Shown: positions 50,697 to 59,817, counted from the stretch's first letter. The stretch is DNA of 64,000 bases from Candidatus Leptofilum proximum (GCA_016710325.1 JADJXK010000002.1:1240001-1304000); one strand, 5' to 3'. Program-made: numbers and translations. The notes: generated by a model from the letters alone, not told the origin.

Positions 50697-51644
50697 CTAC
50701 TCCAACCCATGTTGATCAAGCCAATAAAGCATAGCCTGAATACTGCCCGTAGCCATCGCAATGCTTGTATCTGCCGCCCCATAATACAGGTGCAGGGTGT
50801 CGCCATCAGGGGCAATGGTGTAACCGCACGGAAAAGCGACATTACCCACATCCCCATGCAGTTCGTAAGGCTTTTCTGGCCCAAAGACCCACTCAGCGCC
50901 GCGTTTGAGGCAATGCTCGGGTGTTTCCAGATCAAACAGCGCCAGACCCAGACGGTAAAGTGAACCTGCCGCTGTCTGGCGTACGCCATGATAAATCACC
51001 AGCCACCCCTGTGCCGTTTCGATGGGAGGCGGTGATAGACCGATTTTATTGGCATCCCACCAAGCCCCACGCCGAGCTTCCATCATCAGCTTATCGCTGC
51101 CCCAGTGCCACAGGTCGGCCGAATAGGAGATCCACATGTGAGCCTGGGCAGAGCTTACCGGACGATGGATCATGGCCCAATGACCGCCAATTCGATGCGG
51201 CAGCAGCGCCGCATCTTTATCATCAGGGGACATAATCAACCCGTAGCGTTCAAAATGACGAAAATCTTCCGTCATGGCCAAGGCCACACCGGGACCGTCG
51301 CGGGTAAAAGCTGTATAAACAACAGCATACCGGCCTAATTCAGGAACGTAGGTGATGCGCGGGTCTTCAATGCCCCATAATTCTTCCGGGTAGCGTTCAG
51401 GGTCGGGTAGGAGGGTAGGCTGGGGGTCAATCTGCCAATCATCTACGCCATTGGCGGAGCGGGCGGCGCACAAATGGGAAAGCCCGCGCCGGTCCTCGAC
51501 CCGGCACAAAAGCAAGGTGGTGCCATCGGGCAGCAGCGTGGCGGCCGGGTTAAAGACCGTATGGACCGGATAGGGCCAATCGGCGGCGGTTAGGATAGGA
51601 TTCAACTTATGGCGGCGAAACAGTTCGGTATGTTGTTGATTCAT
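50697..51644 (-). CDS. Glycoside hydrolase family 130 (mannoside phosphorylase-like)
   Basis: A 315-residue five-bladed beta-propeller protein. Blades carry RVEDRRGLSHL, the GIEDPRITYV segment (conserved Asp, likely catalytic), and the HRPVSSAQAHMWISYS and IYHGVR motifs typical of GH130. Family enzymes phosphorolyse beta-1,4- or beta-1,2-linked mannosides, or hydrolyse them. Its start overlaps the end of the glycosyltransferase gene by four bases, so the two are translationally coupled and probably serve one mannan-type glycan. Confidence 0.9.
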   Translation of the reverse strand: MNQQHTELFRRHKLNPILTAADWPYPVHTVFNPAATLLPDGTTLLLCRVEDRRGLSHLCAARSANGVDDWQIDPQPTLLPDPERYPEELWGIEDPRITYVPELGRYAVVYTAFTRDGPGVALAMTEDFRHFERYGLIMSPDDKDAALLPHRIGGHWAMIHRPVSSAQAHMWISYSADLWHWGSDKLMMEARRGAWWDANKIGLSPPPIETAQGWLVIYHGVRQTAAGSLYRLGLALFDLETPEHCLKRGAEWVFGPEKPYELHGDVGNVAFPCGYTIAPDGDTLHLYYGAADTSIAMATGSIQAMLYWLDQHGLE

Positions 51645-53935
51645 TTTGTTTGGGTTTCCGGAGACAATAGGGGATTCTCGGCCAGACGTAGCTCCAATAA
51701 AGTTTGCAGAAAAGCCAGTGTAGATTCCGCACCTTGATTCTCATTGGGACGGTCGGGATGGAGTCCGTCACGGCAGCCTCCGGTAGTTGGGTCGTAAAGG
51801 GGTAGATTTAAGTCATTGCGTCCCAAGAACCATTCGAAAGCACGCTGGGCCTCTGTGCGCCAGCGCGGATCACCCGTGCTGCGATACGCTTCCAGGCAGG
51901 CAGAAGCCATTGTTTGTGCCTCGATCGGCTGCTGATCGAACCTGGCCTTTTCACCGTTTCGCTCATAAAAGCCATTAGAGCCAATGGGGACAAAATGCCC
52001 TTCGGCTGTGTCCACCCGCTGCACTTCAGCCAGCCAACAGAGCGAATCCAGTCCAGCTTCGGTCATGGCTTTGTTAGGAATCCATTGGCCGCACATCAAC
52101 ATGGCCTGGGGCAGCACAGCATTGCAATAGCTTAACTCTGCTTCAAACCAGCGCCACTCATCTGAACGGTTTTGTTGATATAAGGCGAGCAGGCGGTCGG
52201 CCAATTCGTTCCGGACCTGGTTGGCCCGGCGATCCCCGTCAAAACGGCGTAGATATTCATGGATGCCGATGAGGGTAAAGGCCCAGGCCCGGGGGCTGGT
52301 TGTTTCCAAAATCGCGGGCAGGGCTTGTTCAAACAGCCAACCTGCCATATTTTGCAAGGCTGGGGTGTTCGAGCGGCCCAATACGGTGCCCAAGGCCCAC
52401 AAGGTACGGCCGTGACTGTCATCAGAGCCGCTCTCCTCCAACCAGCTGCGCTGGTAATTCATGAAATTTCGGAAACGGCCGTTTGCCCGATTAAATGCGT
52501 AACCAATAAACGCAAGATACCGGGATGCCAGCGTTAAAGCTTGTCCATTGCCTGCATCCAATTCCGCCAGGTGCATACATATAATCAAAGCCCGAGCGTT
52601 ATCATCAATGCTGTAGCCCTCGTCATAATTTGGCACAATAAAATTGGCGTGTTGAATCATCCCCGTATCGTCCGTCATGCGCTGCAGGTGATCCAGGTTC
52701 AGAAGCGGCAGTTCACCCGGACGTTGGTCAAGCGGTTTGACCACGAAGCCAGTTGGCATAAACGAGCGGCGCTCGGCACGCGCCCGTTCAAAACTCTCCA
52801 TGTACCGCTGGGCCACTTCGGGCCAGATCATGGCCCGCCCAAACAGATAAGCCCGTTTGCGCATGGCGTGACGCCTGGATTCATTTTCCAACAGGTCAAT
52901 TACCTGCTCGGCTAATGCCGCCGGGTCGTTAAAGGGCACCAGTACGCCCCGCTCCTCGGCCAACATCTCTTCGGCATACCAATACGGCGTGGAGATGATA
53001 GCTTTGCCTGCGCCAAGCGTGTAGGCCAGGGTGCCGGAAGTGATTTGAGCCGGGCTGAGGTAAGGGGTAATGTAAATGTCAGCTGCGCTGATGAACTCAA
53101 TGAGCTCTTCCAGACTAACAAAACGATTATAGAAAATGACGTTTCCGGCAACGCCTAACTCCTGAGCCAGGCGCTGCAATGACAAACGGTACGTTTCACC
53201 TTGCTGGCGTAAAACGTGGGGATGGGTGGCCCCCACAACGATATAAACCGCATTGGGATTACGCGCTAATATGGCGGGCAGGGCGGCAATCACCGTTTCG
53301 ATCCCTTTGTTGGCGGAGAGCAGGCCAAAGCTGAGCAAAACCATCTTGCCTTCCACGCCAAAGAGGTCTTTGTGGAAACTGGGATCAACAAAGGAAACGT
53401 CTGGAATGCCGTGGGGAATCAGATCGACCTTTTCTGGCGGAACACCATAGACCGTATGCAAGAAATCCACCCCACGCTCACTCATAACCACGACCCGGTC
53501 CGATAGGGCTGCCACTTCTTGCAACACCCGGCACTGATCGGGGGTGGGTTCCTGCAAAACAGTGTGCAGGGTGGTGACAATGGGCGTGTTCAATTCACGC
53601 AGCAAGGCCAGGATGTGGCTGCCGACTGGCCCACCGTAAATGCCATACTCGTGCTGTAAACAGACCAGATCAACATTGTTGATATTGATGAAATCGGCCG
53701 CCCGACGATAAGAGTCAATGTCCTTCTCTACTAATTCAAAGCGAACGCGGGGCGGATAAGCATACCCGGCCTTGGTGTCGTTGACGGGCAGGGCGATGCA
53801 GGTCGTGTCACTATATTCGGTGGCGACGGCCTCGCATAGGTCGGTAGTAAAAGTGGCAATACCACACTGGCGCGGCAAATAGTTGCCAATAAAGGCAATG
53901 CGGTTTATTTCTGAACGGTTTGAGTTATTTTCCAT
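51641..53935 (-). CDS. GT4-type glycosyltransferase fused to an alpha-helical glycosidase-like domain
   Basis: A 764-residue protein from ATG 53935; the frame extends to a TTG at 53989. The N-terminal half (about 10-380) is a GT-B glycosyltransferase: PRQCGIATFTTDL, LVCLQHEYGIYGGPVGSHI, the phosphate-binding SFGLLSANKGIETVI and the E-x7-E-like end region. The C-terminal half (about 410-755) is helical with DNARALIICMHLAEL, ENQGAESTLAFLQTLLELR and repeated WLAE elements, as in (alpha/alpha)6 barrels. Such fusions are known with GH130 partners and probably make or process mannosides. The last residues overlap the GH130 start. Confidence 0.88.
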   Translation of the reverse strand: MENNSNRSEINRIAFIGNYLPRQCGIATFTTDLCEAVATEYSDTTCIALPVNDTKAGYAYPPRVRFELVEKDIDSYRRAADFININNVDLVCLQHEYGIYGGPVGSHILALLRELNTPIVTTLHTVLQEPTPDQCRVLQEVAALSDRVVVMSERGVDFLHTVYGVPPEKVDLIPHGIPDVSFVDPSFHKDLFGVEGKMVLLSFGLLSANKGIETVIAALPAILARNPNAVYIVVGATHPHVLRQQGETYRLSLQRLAQELGVAGNVIFYNRFVSLEELIEFISAADIYITPYLSPAQITSGTLAYTLGAGKAIISTPYWYAEEMLAEERGVLVPFNDPAALAEQVIDLLENESRRHAMRKRAYLFGRAMIWPEVAQRYMESFERARAERRSFMPTGFVVKPLDQRPGELPLLNLDHLQRMTDDTGMIQHANFIVPNYDEGYSIDDNARALIICMHLAELDAGNGQALTLASRYLAFIGYAFNRANGRFRNFMNYQRSWLEESGSDDSHGRTLWALGTVLGRSNTPALQNMAGWLFEQALPAILETTSPRAWAFTLIGIHEYLRRFDGDRRANQVRNELADRLLALYQQNRSDEWRWFEAELSYCNAVLPQAMLMCGQWIPNKAMTEAGLDSLCWLAEVQRVDTAEGHFVPIGSNGFYERNGEKARFDQQPIEAQTMASACLEAYRSTGDPRWRTEAQRAFEWFLGRNDLNLPLYDPTTGGCRDGLHPDRPNENQGAESTLAFLQTLLELRLAENPLLSPETQTK

Positions 53936-53995
53936 ATTACCAGGCACCTGGCTTGTGATTGAGAAATGACGGAGGCGTTTATCTGTCAACCGTAA

Positions 53996-54967
53996 TTAAT
54001 AGTGCAGTGTGAGTGTGTCACCGGGCTTGATTTTGTTCTGATCTTTTATTCTATTCTGCGCAATGATGAGGTTGACCAAACGGCCGATTTCCTGGGTATC
54101 CTGTGGGTCTTTGAGCTTGAACTCTTTACGCACAATGGCCATCAGGCCGTCGCCCCGCTTAATCTTGTATGTCCACGTTTGCTCGTCTGGGCCGGTCTCG
54201 ACAAGCTGCTGCCATTTGCCGTCGAAGGCACGCCACACTTCCCCTTGCGTGTTGAGGCACCAGACGAGGTCGTTAGGGCCAGCGGCAAGAACGCCTGCCC
54301 GGCCCATCTGCTTTTGATCCCAACTGGTCTCCCAAAGAGGCAGGCCGACACCCTCGCCAGGCCGGGCGCGGCGGAACACAATGCCATCGGTGGTGCTGTA
54401 CCAGGCGTAACCATCGGGGCTAACAGCGATAGAATTGGCGTCAGCACGGCCGCTGTGCGTGAGAATCTGGCTCCATGTACCGTTTTGCCCAAACCAGATT
54501 TCGCGGTCTTTGTTGATGCAGTACAGACTCGTTGCGTCAATGGCCGCGATGACCTCAGCTTTGCCCACTTTGTCCTGTTCCCAAAATCCGACTTCCGTAC
54601 CATCACCCGGTCTGGCGGTGCGGAAGAGGGTTCCATCCGTCTGGGCATACCGAACGCTGCCGTCGCTGCCCACAGAAATCGTTTGGGCGTCGGGCCGGCC
54701 GCTGTGGGTTGGGACCTGGGTCCAGGTACCACCTTTGTCAGGGTTTTTGGCATTTGTCAAATGCCAGATTTCGTGCTTTCTGTTCACACACCAGGCATTG
54801 CCCCAGTCAGAAGCGGCAATGACTTCCGCTTTGCCCACCTTATCCGGCACCCACCCAACAATCCCGGCGTCCCCATAAAGGCGGGAGATCGTTCCATCTG
54901 TTTTGACAACAGCCCAGACACTACCATCTTTGCCTACTGAGATATGCTTAAATTTTTGCTCTGCCAT
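53996..54967 (-). CDS. Tectonin-repeat beta-propeller lectin with C-terminal LysM
   Basis: A 323-residue protein. Five to six tectonin-type repeats cover about residues 5-265, each with an ISVGSDGSVRYAQTDGTLFR-like blade and a W or Y pattern (WCVNRKHEIWHL, LYCINKDREIW, VWCLNTQGEVW). A LysM domain closes the protein (TWTYKIKRGDGLMAIVRKEF to PGDTLTLHY), binding peptidoglycan or chitin-like sugars. There is no signal peptide, so secretion would be by a non-classical route or the protein is internal. Pairing a lectin with LysM suggests carbohydrate capture at the wall. Confidence 0.87.
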   Translation of the reverse strand: MAEQKFKHISVGKDGSVWAVVKTDGTISRLYGDAGIVGWVPDKVGKAEVIAASDWGNAWCVNRKHEIWHLTNAKNPDKGGTWTQVPTHSGRPDAQTISVGSDGSVRYAQTDGTLFRTARPGDGTEVGFWEQDKVGKAEVIAAIDATSLYCINKDREIWFGQNGTWSQILTHSGRADANSIAVSPDGYAWYSTTDGIVFRRARPGEGVGLPLWETSWDQKQMGRAGVLAAGPNDLVWCLNTQGEVWRAFDGKWQQLVETGPDEQTWTYKIKRGDGLMAIVRKEFKLKDPQDTQEIGRLVNLIIAQNRIKDQNKIKPGDTLTLHY

Positions 54968-54970
54968 CGT

Positions 54971-55210
54971 TCAATTTTCCTTTTTGCCCAGACTCTCCTG
55001 AATGCCCAGTTCATGGGGGCGCAGGGATAAGATGGGGCCGTATATCGTTCTCATGAACTGTTTGCCTTTAATCTTCTCAATGATTAGCCGGAAGCCGCTC
55101 TCGGGGCCTGAGCTAATGTAGTAGGCTGGTTGGCAGCACCGCTGCTCACCGCATATTTTCCTAGCTGCACCAGTCGTGGCGCAGTAAGGAAGCTGGAACG
55201 ATGACCGCGC
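54971..55210 (-). other. Open frame continuing in phase after the groEL stop
   Basis: Directly after the groEL TAA the same frame stays open for 79 codons to a TGA at 54971, with no normal start until ATG 55054. It would encode an N-terminal Cys-rich part (YCATTGAARKICGEQRCCQP) and a basic part (FRLIIEKIKGKQFMRTIYG). It looks protein-like but cannot be called a gene. A small gene with a rare start, a remnant, or stop read-through are possibilities. Confidence 0.3.
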
Positions 55211-56848
55211 TTACATCATTCCGCCCATATCGCCCATACCGGCCATGGACATCGCCGACCTGGATTCAGTGCTATCCGTGATGAGAACTTCAGTGGTCAG
55301 GATCATGGCTGCGATGGAAGCTGCATTTTGCACGGCACTTCGGGTCACTTTGGCCGGATCAATGATGCCGGATTTGAGCATATCTTCATATGCCTCGGTC
55401 ATCACGTTGTAGCCGATAAAACGACCCTCGCCGCACCGGCGGCGCACTTCGTTGATGACGACGGCCCCCTCTTTACCGGCATTGCGCGCTAATTGGCGCA
55501 TCGGCTCTTCCAGCGCCCGGCGCACAATATTAATCCCAGTATTGATATCAGGAACGTCATTCTTGAGGTTCTTAATGGCCTCAATCGCATGGATCAGAGC
55601 CACGCCACCACCGGGCACGACACCCTCTTCCACAGCGGCACGAGTGGCGCTTAAGGCGTCCTCAACCCGGTGCTTTTTCTCTTTCAACTCCGTTTCAGTA
55701 GCCGCGCCAACCTTGATGATAGCGACGCCTCCGGCCAATTTGGCTAGGCGCTCTTGCAGTTTCTCGCTGTCATAGTCGCTGGTGCTGTTCTCGATCTCGA
55801 CCTTGATCTGGTTAATGCGCGCCTTGATCGCTTCTTCTTTACCACGGCCATCAATAATAATGGTATCGTCTTTGCTCGAAGAGACTTTGCCAGCCTGGCC
55901 CAGGTCTTCCACGGTGGTGGTATCCAGCTTGCGCCCCATTTCTTCGGTAATAATGGTGCTGCCGGTAAGCACAGCAATATCTTGCAGCATTGTTTTACGG
56001 CGGTCACCAAAGCCGGGGGCCTTGACGGCAAGCACGTTGATGGTGCCGCGCAATTTGTTCAGCACCAGTGTGGCCAGGGCTTCGCTGTCCACATCTTCGG
56101 CAATAATAACCAGATCGCGCCTGTTGGTCTGGATTAGCTTTTCCAGGATCGGCAAAATATCTTGAACCTGGGATATCTTCTTGTCGTAAATGAGAATGTA
56201 GGGGTTATTCAACACCGCCTGCATGGTTTCAGTATCGGTGATGAAGTAGGAGCTGAGGTAGCCCCGATCGAACTGCATACCATCCACATACTCTGTTTCA
56301 AAGGCCAGGCCCTGGCTTTCTTCAACAGTGATAACGCCGTCCTTGCCGACTTTATCCATCACATCGGCAATTAAATCACCAATGACGGTATCGGCGGCGG
56401 AGATACTGGCCACGTGGGCAATGTCATCATGGTCTTTGACGGGAATTGAATTTCTACAAATTGAGTCGGTTACTGCCCCGGCAGCCAACTCGATCCCGCG
56501 CTTTAGCAGCATGGGATTGGCCCCGGCGGCCACGTTCTTCAGACCTTCGGTGACAATCGCCTGAGCCAGCACGGTGGCAGTTGTGGTGCCGTCGCCAGCC
56601 ACGTCGTTGGTCTTGGTGGCGGCTTCTTTGAGCAGTTGAGCACCCATGTTTGCAAACGGATCGGACAGTTCGATTTCTTTAGCAACGGTAACGCCATCGT
56701 GGGTGACGGTAGGCGCACCCCATTTTTTATCCAGGGCAACGTTGCGGCCTTTGGGTCCGAGCGTGGTTTTGACAGCCTGGGCCAGGGTGTCTATTCCCAC
56801 CTTGAGCTGCCGACGTGCCGCTTCGCCAAAACTAAGTTGTTTTGCCAT
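55211..56848 (-). CDS. groEL: Chaperonin GroEL (60 kDa), no adjacent groES
   Basis: A 545-residue group I chaperonin. ATG 56848 is preferred over a TTG one codon earlier. Family motifs: GPKGRNVALDKKWGAPTVTHDGVTVAKEIEL near the start, the nucleotide loop DGTTTATVLAQ near 85-95, RRALEEPMRQLARNAG near 400, and the C-terminal GGM tail (AGMGDMGGMM). It folds proteins in a double ring with GroES, but no groES lies on either side; it is probably a second copy. Only one ACGGCCGT-free 4.9-kb stretch in the window encloses it, which fits acquisition. The upstream 44-residue basic gene may be co-transcribed. Confidence 0.95.
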   Translation of the reverse strand: MAKQLSFGEAARRQLKVGIDTLAQAVKTTLGPKGRNVALDKKWGAPTVTHDGVTVAKEIELSDPFANMGAQLLKEAATKTNDVAGDGTTTATVLAQAIVTEGLKNVAAGANPMLLKRGIELAAGAVTDSICRNSIPVKDHDDIAHVASISAADTVIGDLIADVMDKVGKDGVITVEESQGLAFETEYVDGMQFDRGYLSSYFITDTETMQAVLNNPYILIYDKKISQVQDILPILEKLIQTNRRDLVIIAEDVDSEALATLVLNKLRGTINVLAVKAPGFGDRRKTMLQDIAVLTGSTIITEEMGRKLDTTTVEDLGQAGKVSSSKDDTIIIDGRGKEEAIKARINQIKVEIENSTSDYDSEKLQERLAKLAGGVAIIKVGAATETELKEKKHRVEDALSATRAAVEEGVVPGGGVALIHAIEAIKNLKNDVPDINTGINIVRRALEEPMRQLARNAGKEGAVVINEVRRRCGEGRFIGYNVMTEAYEDMLKSGIIDPAKVTRSAVQNAASIAAMILTTEVLITDSTESRSAMSMAGMGDMGGMM

Positions 56849-56897
56849 CAATTAAATACTCCATATAGGGACAAACTCTGACGATTGCTAATCAATT

Positions 56898-57032
56898 TTA
56901 CAGGTCACTAATTTTGGGATTTTCCTTTCTCTCTTTTTCTTCCCTTTTTTCTCTTTTTGCCTGCTTTTTTTCCTTTACAGTTTTAGCAGGTTTGTTCTTG
57001 CCATTCTTTTTATCATTCTTGCTTTTACTCAT
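56898..57032 (-). CDS. Lysine-rich 44-residue protein
   Basis: A 44-codon gene with GGAGAAAAAATT before its ATG. About half of the residues are Lys, Arg or Glu in the pattern KDKKNGKNKPAKTV and KEKKQAKREKREEKERKEN, predicted to be one long charged helix. No family is recognised. The composition suggests nucleic acid or acidic-protein binding. It lies between a response regulator gene (upstream on this strand) and groEL. Confidence 0.6.
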   Translation of the reverse strand: MSKSKNDKKNGKNKPAKTVKEKKQAKREKREEKERKENPKISDL

Positions 57033-57081
57033 AATTTTTTCTCCATTAAGCTCTGGTTGTTTGTTTGACAGGCAGTGTGCA

Positions 57082-57528
57082 CTACAGTTCTAATAATGAC
57101 TGTAGGATATTGAGCAAAGTCTCTACACTATAAGGTTTCTGTAGAAAAGTTGGCACCTTTCCCGCCCCAAAGCGGGATCTGGCCTCTTCCAGACTTAAGC
57201 TGGAAGAAACAATCACATTGACCTGAGGGGCAAGCTGCTGTAATTGGGCGTATGTCTGCGGACCGTTCATCACCGGCATTTCAATATCCAGAATAATCAG
57301 GGTGATTTGGTGCCTTTGCTCATGATAAATCTGCAGGCCCTCACGGCCGTTGCCCGCAGTAAAGGTGGCGACTCCAAGAAAAACATTCAGGATGTCCGAC
57401 AGCGCCTCGCGAACGGCCGTATTGTCATCAATGATGAGAACAGCGCGTTTTCCAGGGGGGAGTGCTGTTACGCCATTTTCGCGAAAAGGCTGGTTGACGG
57501 TAACGGCCGTTTCACCATTTGGCTTCAT
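57082..57528 (-). CDS. CheY-like response regulator receiver protein
   Basis: A 148-residue stand-alone receiver domain. The acidic pocket D34/D35 (LIIDDNT), phosphoacceptor D81 (LILDIEMP), Ser at about 109 and K131-P132 (FLQKPYS) are all present. The first 25 residues are an extra N-terminal tail. No histidine kinase is adjacent, and there is no output domain, so it acts by protein-protein contact. It starts a dense group of small minus-strand genes reaching 58966. Confidence 0.9.
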   Translation of the reverse strand: MKPNGETAVTVNQPFRENGVTALPPGKRAVLIIDDNTAVREALSDILNVFLGVATFTAGNGREGLQIYHEQRHQITLIILDIEMPVMNGPQTYAQLQQLAPQVNVIVSSSLSLEEARSRFGAGKVPTFLQKPYSVETLLNILQSLLEL

Positions 57529-57542
57529 AACTATTTCGGAGC

Positions 57543-57935
57543 CTACTCAAGCAGCATTACCTGCCGGGCGCATTCCGCCGCCACCCGATTATCAGGATTA
57601 GTTTCGCCAGGCATTGTGGCCCAGCCCTGATCTTTGACATAGGTAGTACGCTGAACAGAACTGGATATTGCCGTCAGTTCGGCCATCTTCTCAGCGCTGA
57701 GCGGGTCCTGGTTAAACTGGGCTACACAAATCGGAGCCAGACGCGCTACCACCGCGTCTTCAGCCGCTCTGTCGGCCATTGTCTGGGCACTGCTGCCCAA
57801 CATCCAGCCACCCCGCGAAAAACCAAAATACAAGGTTACGACGATCGCTGCGACGGCAATCCAGAAAGTAACTGACTTCGTTTGTTTGGCCTTATCCCAT
57901 CTTTGCCGAATACTGGTATGTTTAGTATTCATCAT
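57543..57935 (-). CDS. Small membrane-anchored protein, unknown
   Basis: A 130-residue protein with one transmembrane helix at about residues 22-42 after a basic N-terminus, then an outside-facing helical domain with ADRAAEDAVVARLAPICVAQFN and two cysteines (PIC and AEC). No family is recognised with certainty. It lies between two receiver proteins in the same orientation, so it may belong to their signalling chain. Confidence 0.7.
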   Translation of the reverse strand: MMNTKHTSIRQRWDKAKQTKSVTFWIAVAAIVVTLYFGFSRGGWMLGSSAQTMADRAAEDAVVARLAPICVAQFNQDPLSAEKMAELTAISSSVQRTTYVKDQGWATMPGETNPDNRVAAECARQVMLLE

Positions 57936-58040
57936 TTCTCCTTATGAATGCAGAGCAAATAGATGATTTCCTCTGCAACTTCCTTCTTACTGCGGAACAA
58001 AATCCCTGTCTTGGGAATGACTCAGGGGATGCGAAAATAA

Positions 58041-58406
58041 TCATGGCTGAATTATGTTTGCCACCGCAGCCCGCAGGCGCTCCGCTATTCGATCCGGCGT
58101 ATCGCCCTTGCTGATAAAGCTGTCGGCTCCCGCCGAAAGAGCCGCCTGCTGGCGCGCATCCAGGTGGCTGATGAGGACAATAACGACCGCGGCCGGGCAG
58201 GTTGCGCGCAATTCCATCAGTGAACTGCCGGGCGGAATCAAGTCCCAATCCACGACCAACAGGTCAGGTTGTGTTCCGAAAGCTGTAGACAAAGTTGTAG
58301 GCCAGTCTGCTGCATCGCCCACAACCTGCATGTTTAGATCCTGTAGCAGCAGGCGCATCGCTGAACGAACTTCGGGTTGGCTATCGGCTAGAAATACACG
58401 GGTCAT
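58041..58406 (-). CDS. Response regulator receiver protein, second copy
   Basis: A 121-residue receiver domain: acidic pocket D8 (FLADSQP), phosphoacceptor D53 (VVDWDL), S80 and K100 (FISKGDT). It is shorter than the receiver at 57082 and lacks its N-terminal tail. The pocket has one Asp rather than two, so metal binding may be weaker. The tail ends LRAAVANIIQP. There is no output domain. Confidence 0.85.
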   Translation of the reverse strand: MTRVFLADSQPEVRSAMRLLLQDLNMQVVGDAADWPTTLSTAFGTQPDLLVVDWDLIPPGSSLMELRATCPAAVVIVLISHLDARQQAALSAGADSFISKGDTPDRIAERLRAAVANIIQP

Positions 58407-58430
58407 TTAGGTACGCTCCCTACATCAGAA

Positions 58431-58676
58431 TTATTTCAGAGAACTTTTCGCAATCTGCTTTGCCAGCAGGAATTCTTGCCAGGCCTCGTTGAAGACCTCT
58501 ATGTATCCCGGGCTGACATTGTTTACCACGAGCTTTGCCCAGTTTTTATGCTCGTCAATCTTACGTCGAGAGGATTTCATCTCTGGATTTTGTAAACCTG
58601 ACACACGGGCCAATTCCCCAATAGAGTCTTGGCGGGATTGTTGGTCAATAAGCCAATCGCCGAATGTTAAAATCAT
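58431..58676 (-). CDS. Small helical protein with a YozE/SAM-like N-terminus
   Basis: An 81-residue protein. The opening FGDWLIDQQSRQDSIGELARV resembles the YozE SAM-like fold, by memory and weakly. The rest is helical with FNEAWQEFLLAKQIAK. No signal peptide. Function unknown; position suggests a link with the receiver genes. Confidence 0.6.
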   Translation of the reverse strand: MILTFGDWLIDQQSRQDSIGELARVSGLQNPEMKSSRRKIDEHKNWAKLVVNNVSPGYIEVFNEAWQEFLLAKQIAKSSLK

Positions 58677-58690
58677 GGCGTATCCTTGTT

Positions 58691-58966
58691 TCAGGTGAGG
58701 ATGTAACGGCCGTTTTCCAGGCTTAACGTCAAACTATCGGCCTCATTGTTGAGCTTTCGCGCAATTTCTCGACCCGTCGCCCCGTTTTTGAAAAAAATAT
58801 CGTATCGGGCTGCCTCCGCCAGTAAGGTGCAGACTTCACCAGGGTTGGCCACACAGGTGCTGATCAGGGTGCGTCCTAAAAATATTTGCGCCTGCACCCG
58901 CATTTTTATTTTGTTATGGAAGGTAAGTTCTGTCGCGGCCATCTTTCCCCTGTTTATGACGAACAA
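58691..58966 (-). CDS. Small unknown protein
   Basis: A 91-residue protein with the alternation of strand and helix MRVQAQIFLGRTLISTCVAN, GEVCTLLAEAARYDIFFKNG and LTLSLENGRYILT. I do not recognise it. ATG at residue 9 is an alternative start. It is first in transcription order in the small-gene cluster 58966-57082. An ACGGCCGT copy overlaps its final codons. Confidence 0.55.
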   Translation of the reverse strand: MFVINRGKMAATELTFHNKIKMRVQAQIFLGRTLISTCVANPGEVCTLLAEAARYDIFFKNGATGREIARKLNNEADSLTLSLENGRYILT

Positions 58967-59066
58967 AATTCTTTTGTTCTATGGTGGGCCTTCAATTGGC
59001 CGCTGTTTGTCAACGATATGTGGTCGTACAGTAATCATACGGTGAATAGGTTATGGTCACATCGGC

Positions 59067-59105
59067 GGGTCAGCGGAGATTTAGCTCCGCCAGTTGGGGG
59101 AGAAA
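59067..59105. repeat. GCGGAG hairpin element, 3' of a minus-strand gene (copy 1)
   Basis: GGTCAGCGGAGATTTAGCTC with the tail CGCCAGTTGGGGGAGA is repeated at 60472-60513. GCGGAG (59073-59078) pairs with CTCCGC (59085-59090). It lies about 35 bases 3' of the 59140 gene on the minus strand. Confidence 0.75.
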
Positions 59106-59139
59106 TGATGAATCAAGGACAGTGCCAGATACCACATCC

Positions 59140-59817
59140 CTACAGGAGCAGAAAAGCAATTCCAATGGCAATCAGCCAGACAGACCACAAAATATAACTG
59201 ATCGCGTTAATGGCCCCTGCGGCCTTGAAGCCCGTTTCCTCAAATATGCCTGCCAATACACCAATGGCTGGAAGTATTCCGAGCCAACCAAACAGGGGAT
59301 TGACAAGACTGGTCTGAATGATTGCGACACACAGAAGAACGGTCCAGGTACTGGTAAATAAGAAGCCTAAATGCTCACCAATGGCCACACCCGCGTAGCG
59401 ATGGAAGGCCTGGAAGGTAACGGACACGCTGTCGCGCATTGCCTGGGTGGATTTTGGATCGGTATATATTTCGGCCAGGAACGGGACAAGAAAAGGCCAA
59501 CGAATGAGGCCGAGCGTCTGGAATACACCCGCCAGGACGCCAATGACTGTGCCAACCGCCAGGTACCAGGGGGCATCTGGTTGGAATGCGTGGTGCACCA
59601 AAACGGGGACGGGCATGAACAGTACGGCCGAAAATGCAAATGCATACCAAAGACGACGCAGTGGCGCGCCCCCTTCCTTGAAACGCCGCAGGATGATCTC
59701 AGTGGGTTGGCGCAGGATATCCGGATACGCAAACGCTCTTTGCAGGAGGAAGAATGTTACGTTGAACGCAATTGGAACAGCAATGAGTAAGAGAGCAGTC
59801 AGGGGGATAAGCATCAT
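59140..59817 (-). CDS. DUF4386-like membrane protein
   Basis: A 225-residue protein from ATG 59817; the frame extends upstream in phase but overlaps the neighbouring gene. Six transmembrane helices are predicted, the first at about residues 5-25. The charge pattern (FAYPDILRQPTEIILRRF loop; WYLAVGTVIGVLAGVFQTLG) recalls DUF4386 or related bacterial permease-like proteins; this is a weak family guess. ATGA overlap with the upstream stop couples the two genes. Confidence 0.65.
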   Translation of the reverse strand: MMLIPLTALLLIAVPIAFNVTFFLLQRAFAYPDILRQPTEIILRRFKEGGAPLRRLWYAFAFSAVLFMPVPVLVHHAFQPDAPWYLAVGTVIGVLAGVFQTLGLIRWPFLVPFLAEIYTDPKSTQAMRDSVSVTFQAFHRYAGVAIGEHLGFLFTSTWTVLLCVAIIQTSLVNPLFGWLGILPAIGVLAGIFEETGFKAAGAINAISYILWSVWLIAIGIAFLLL

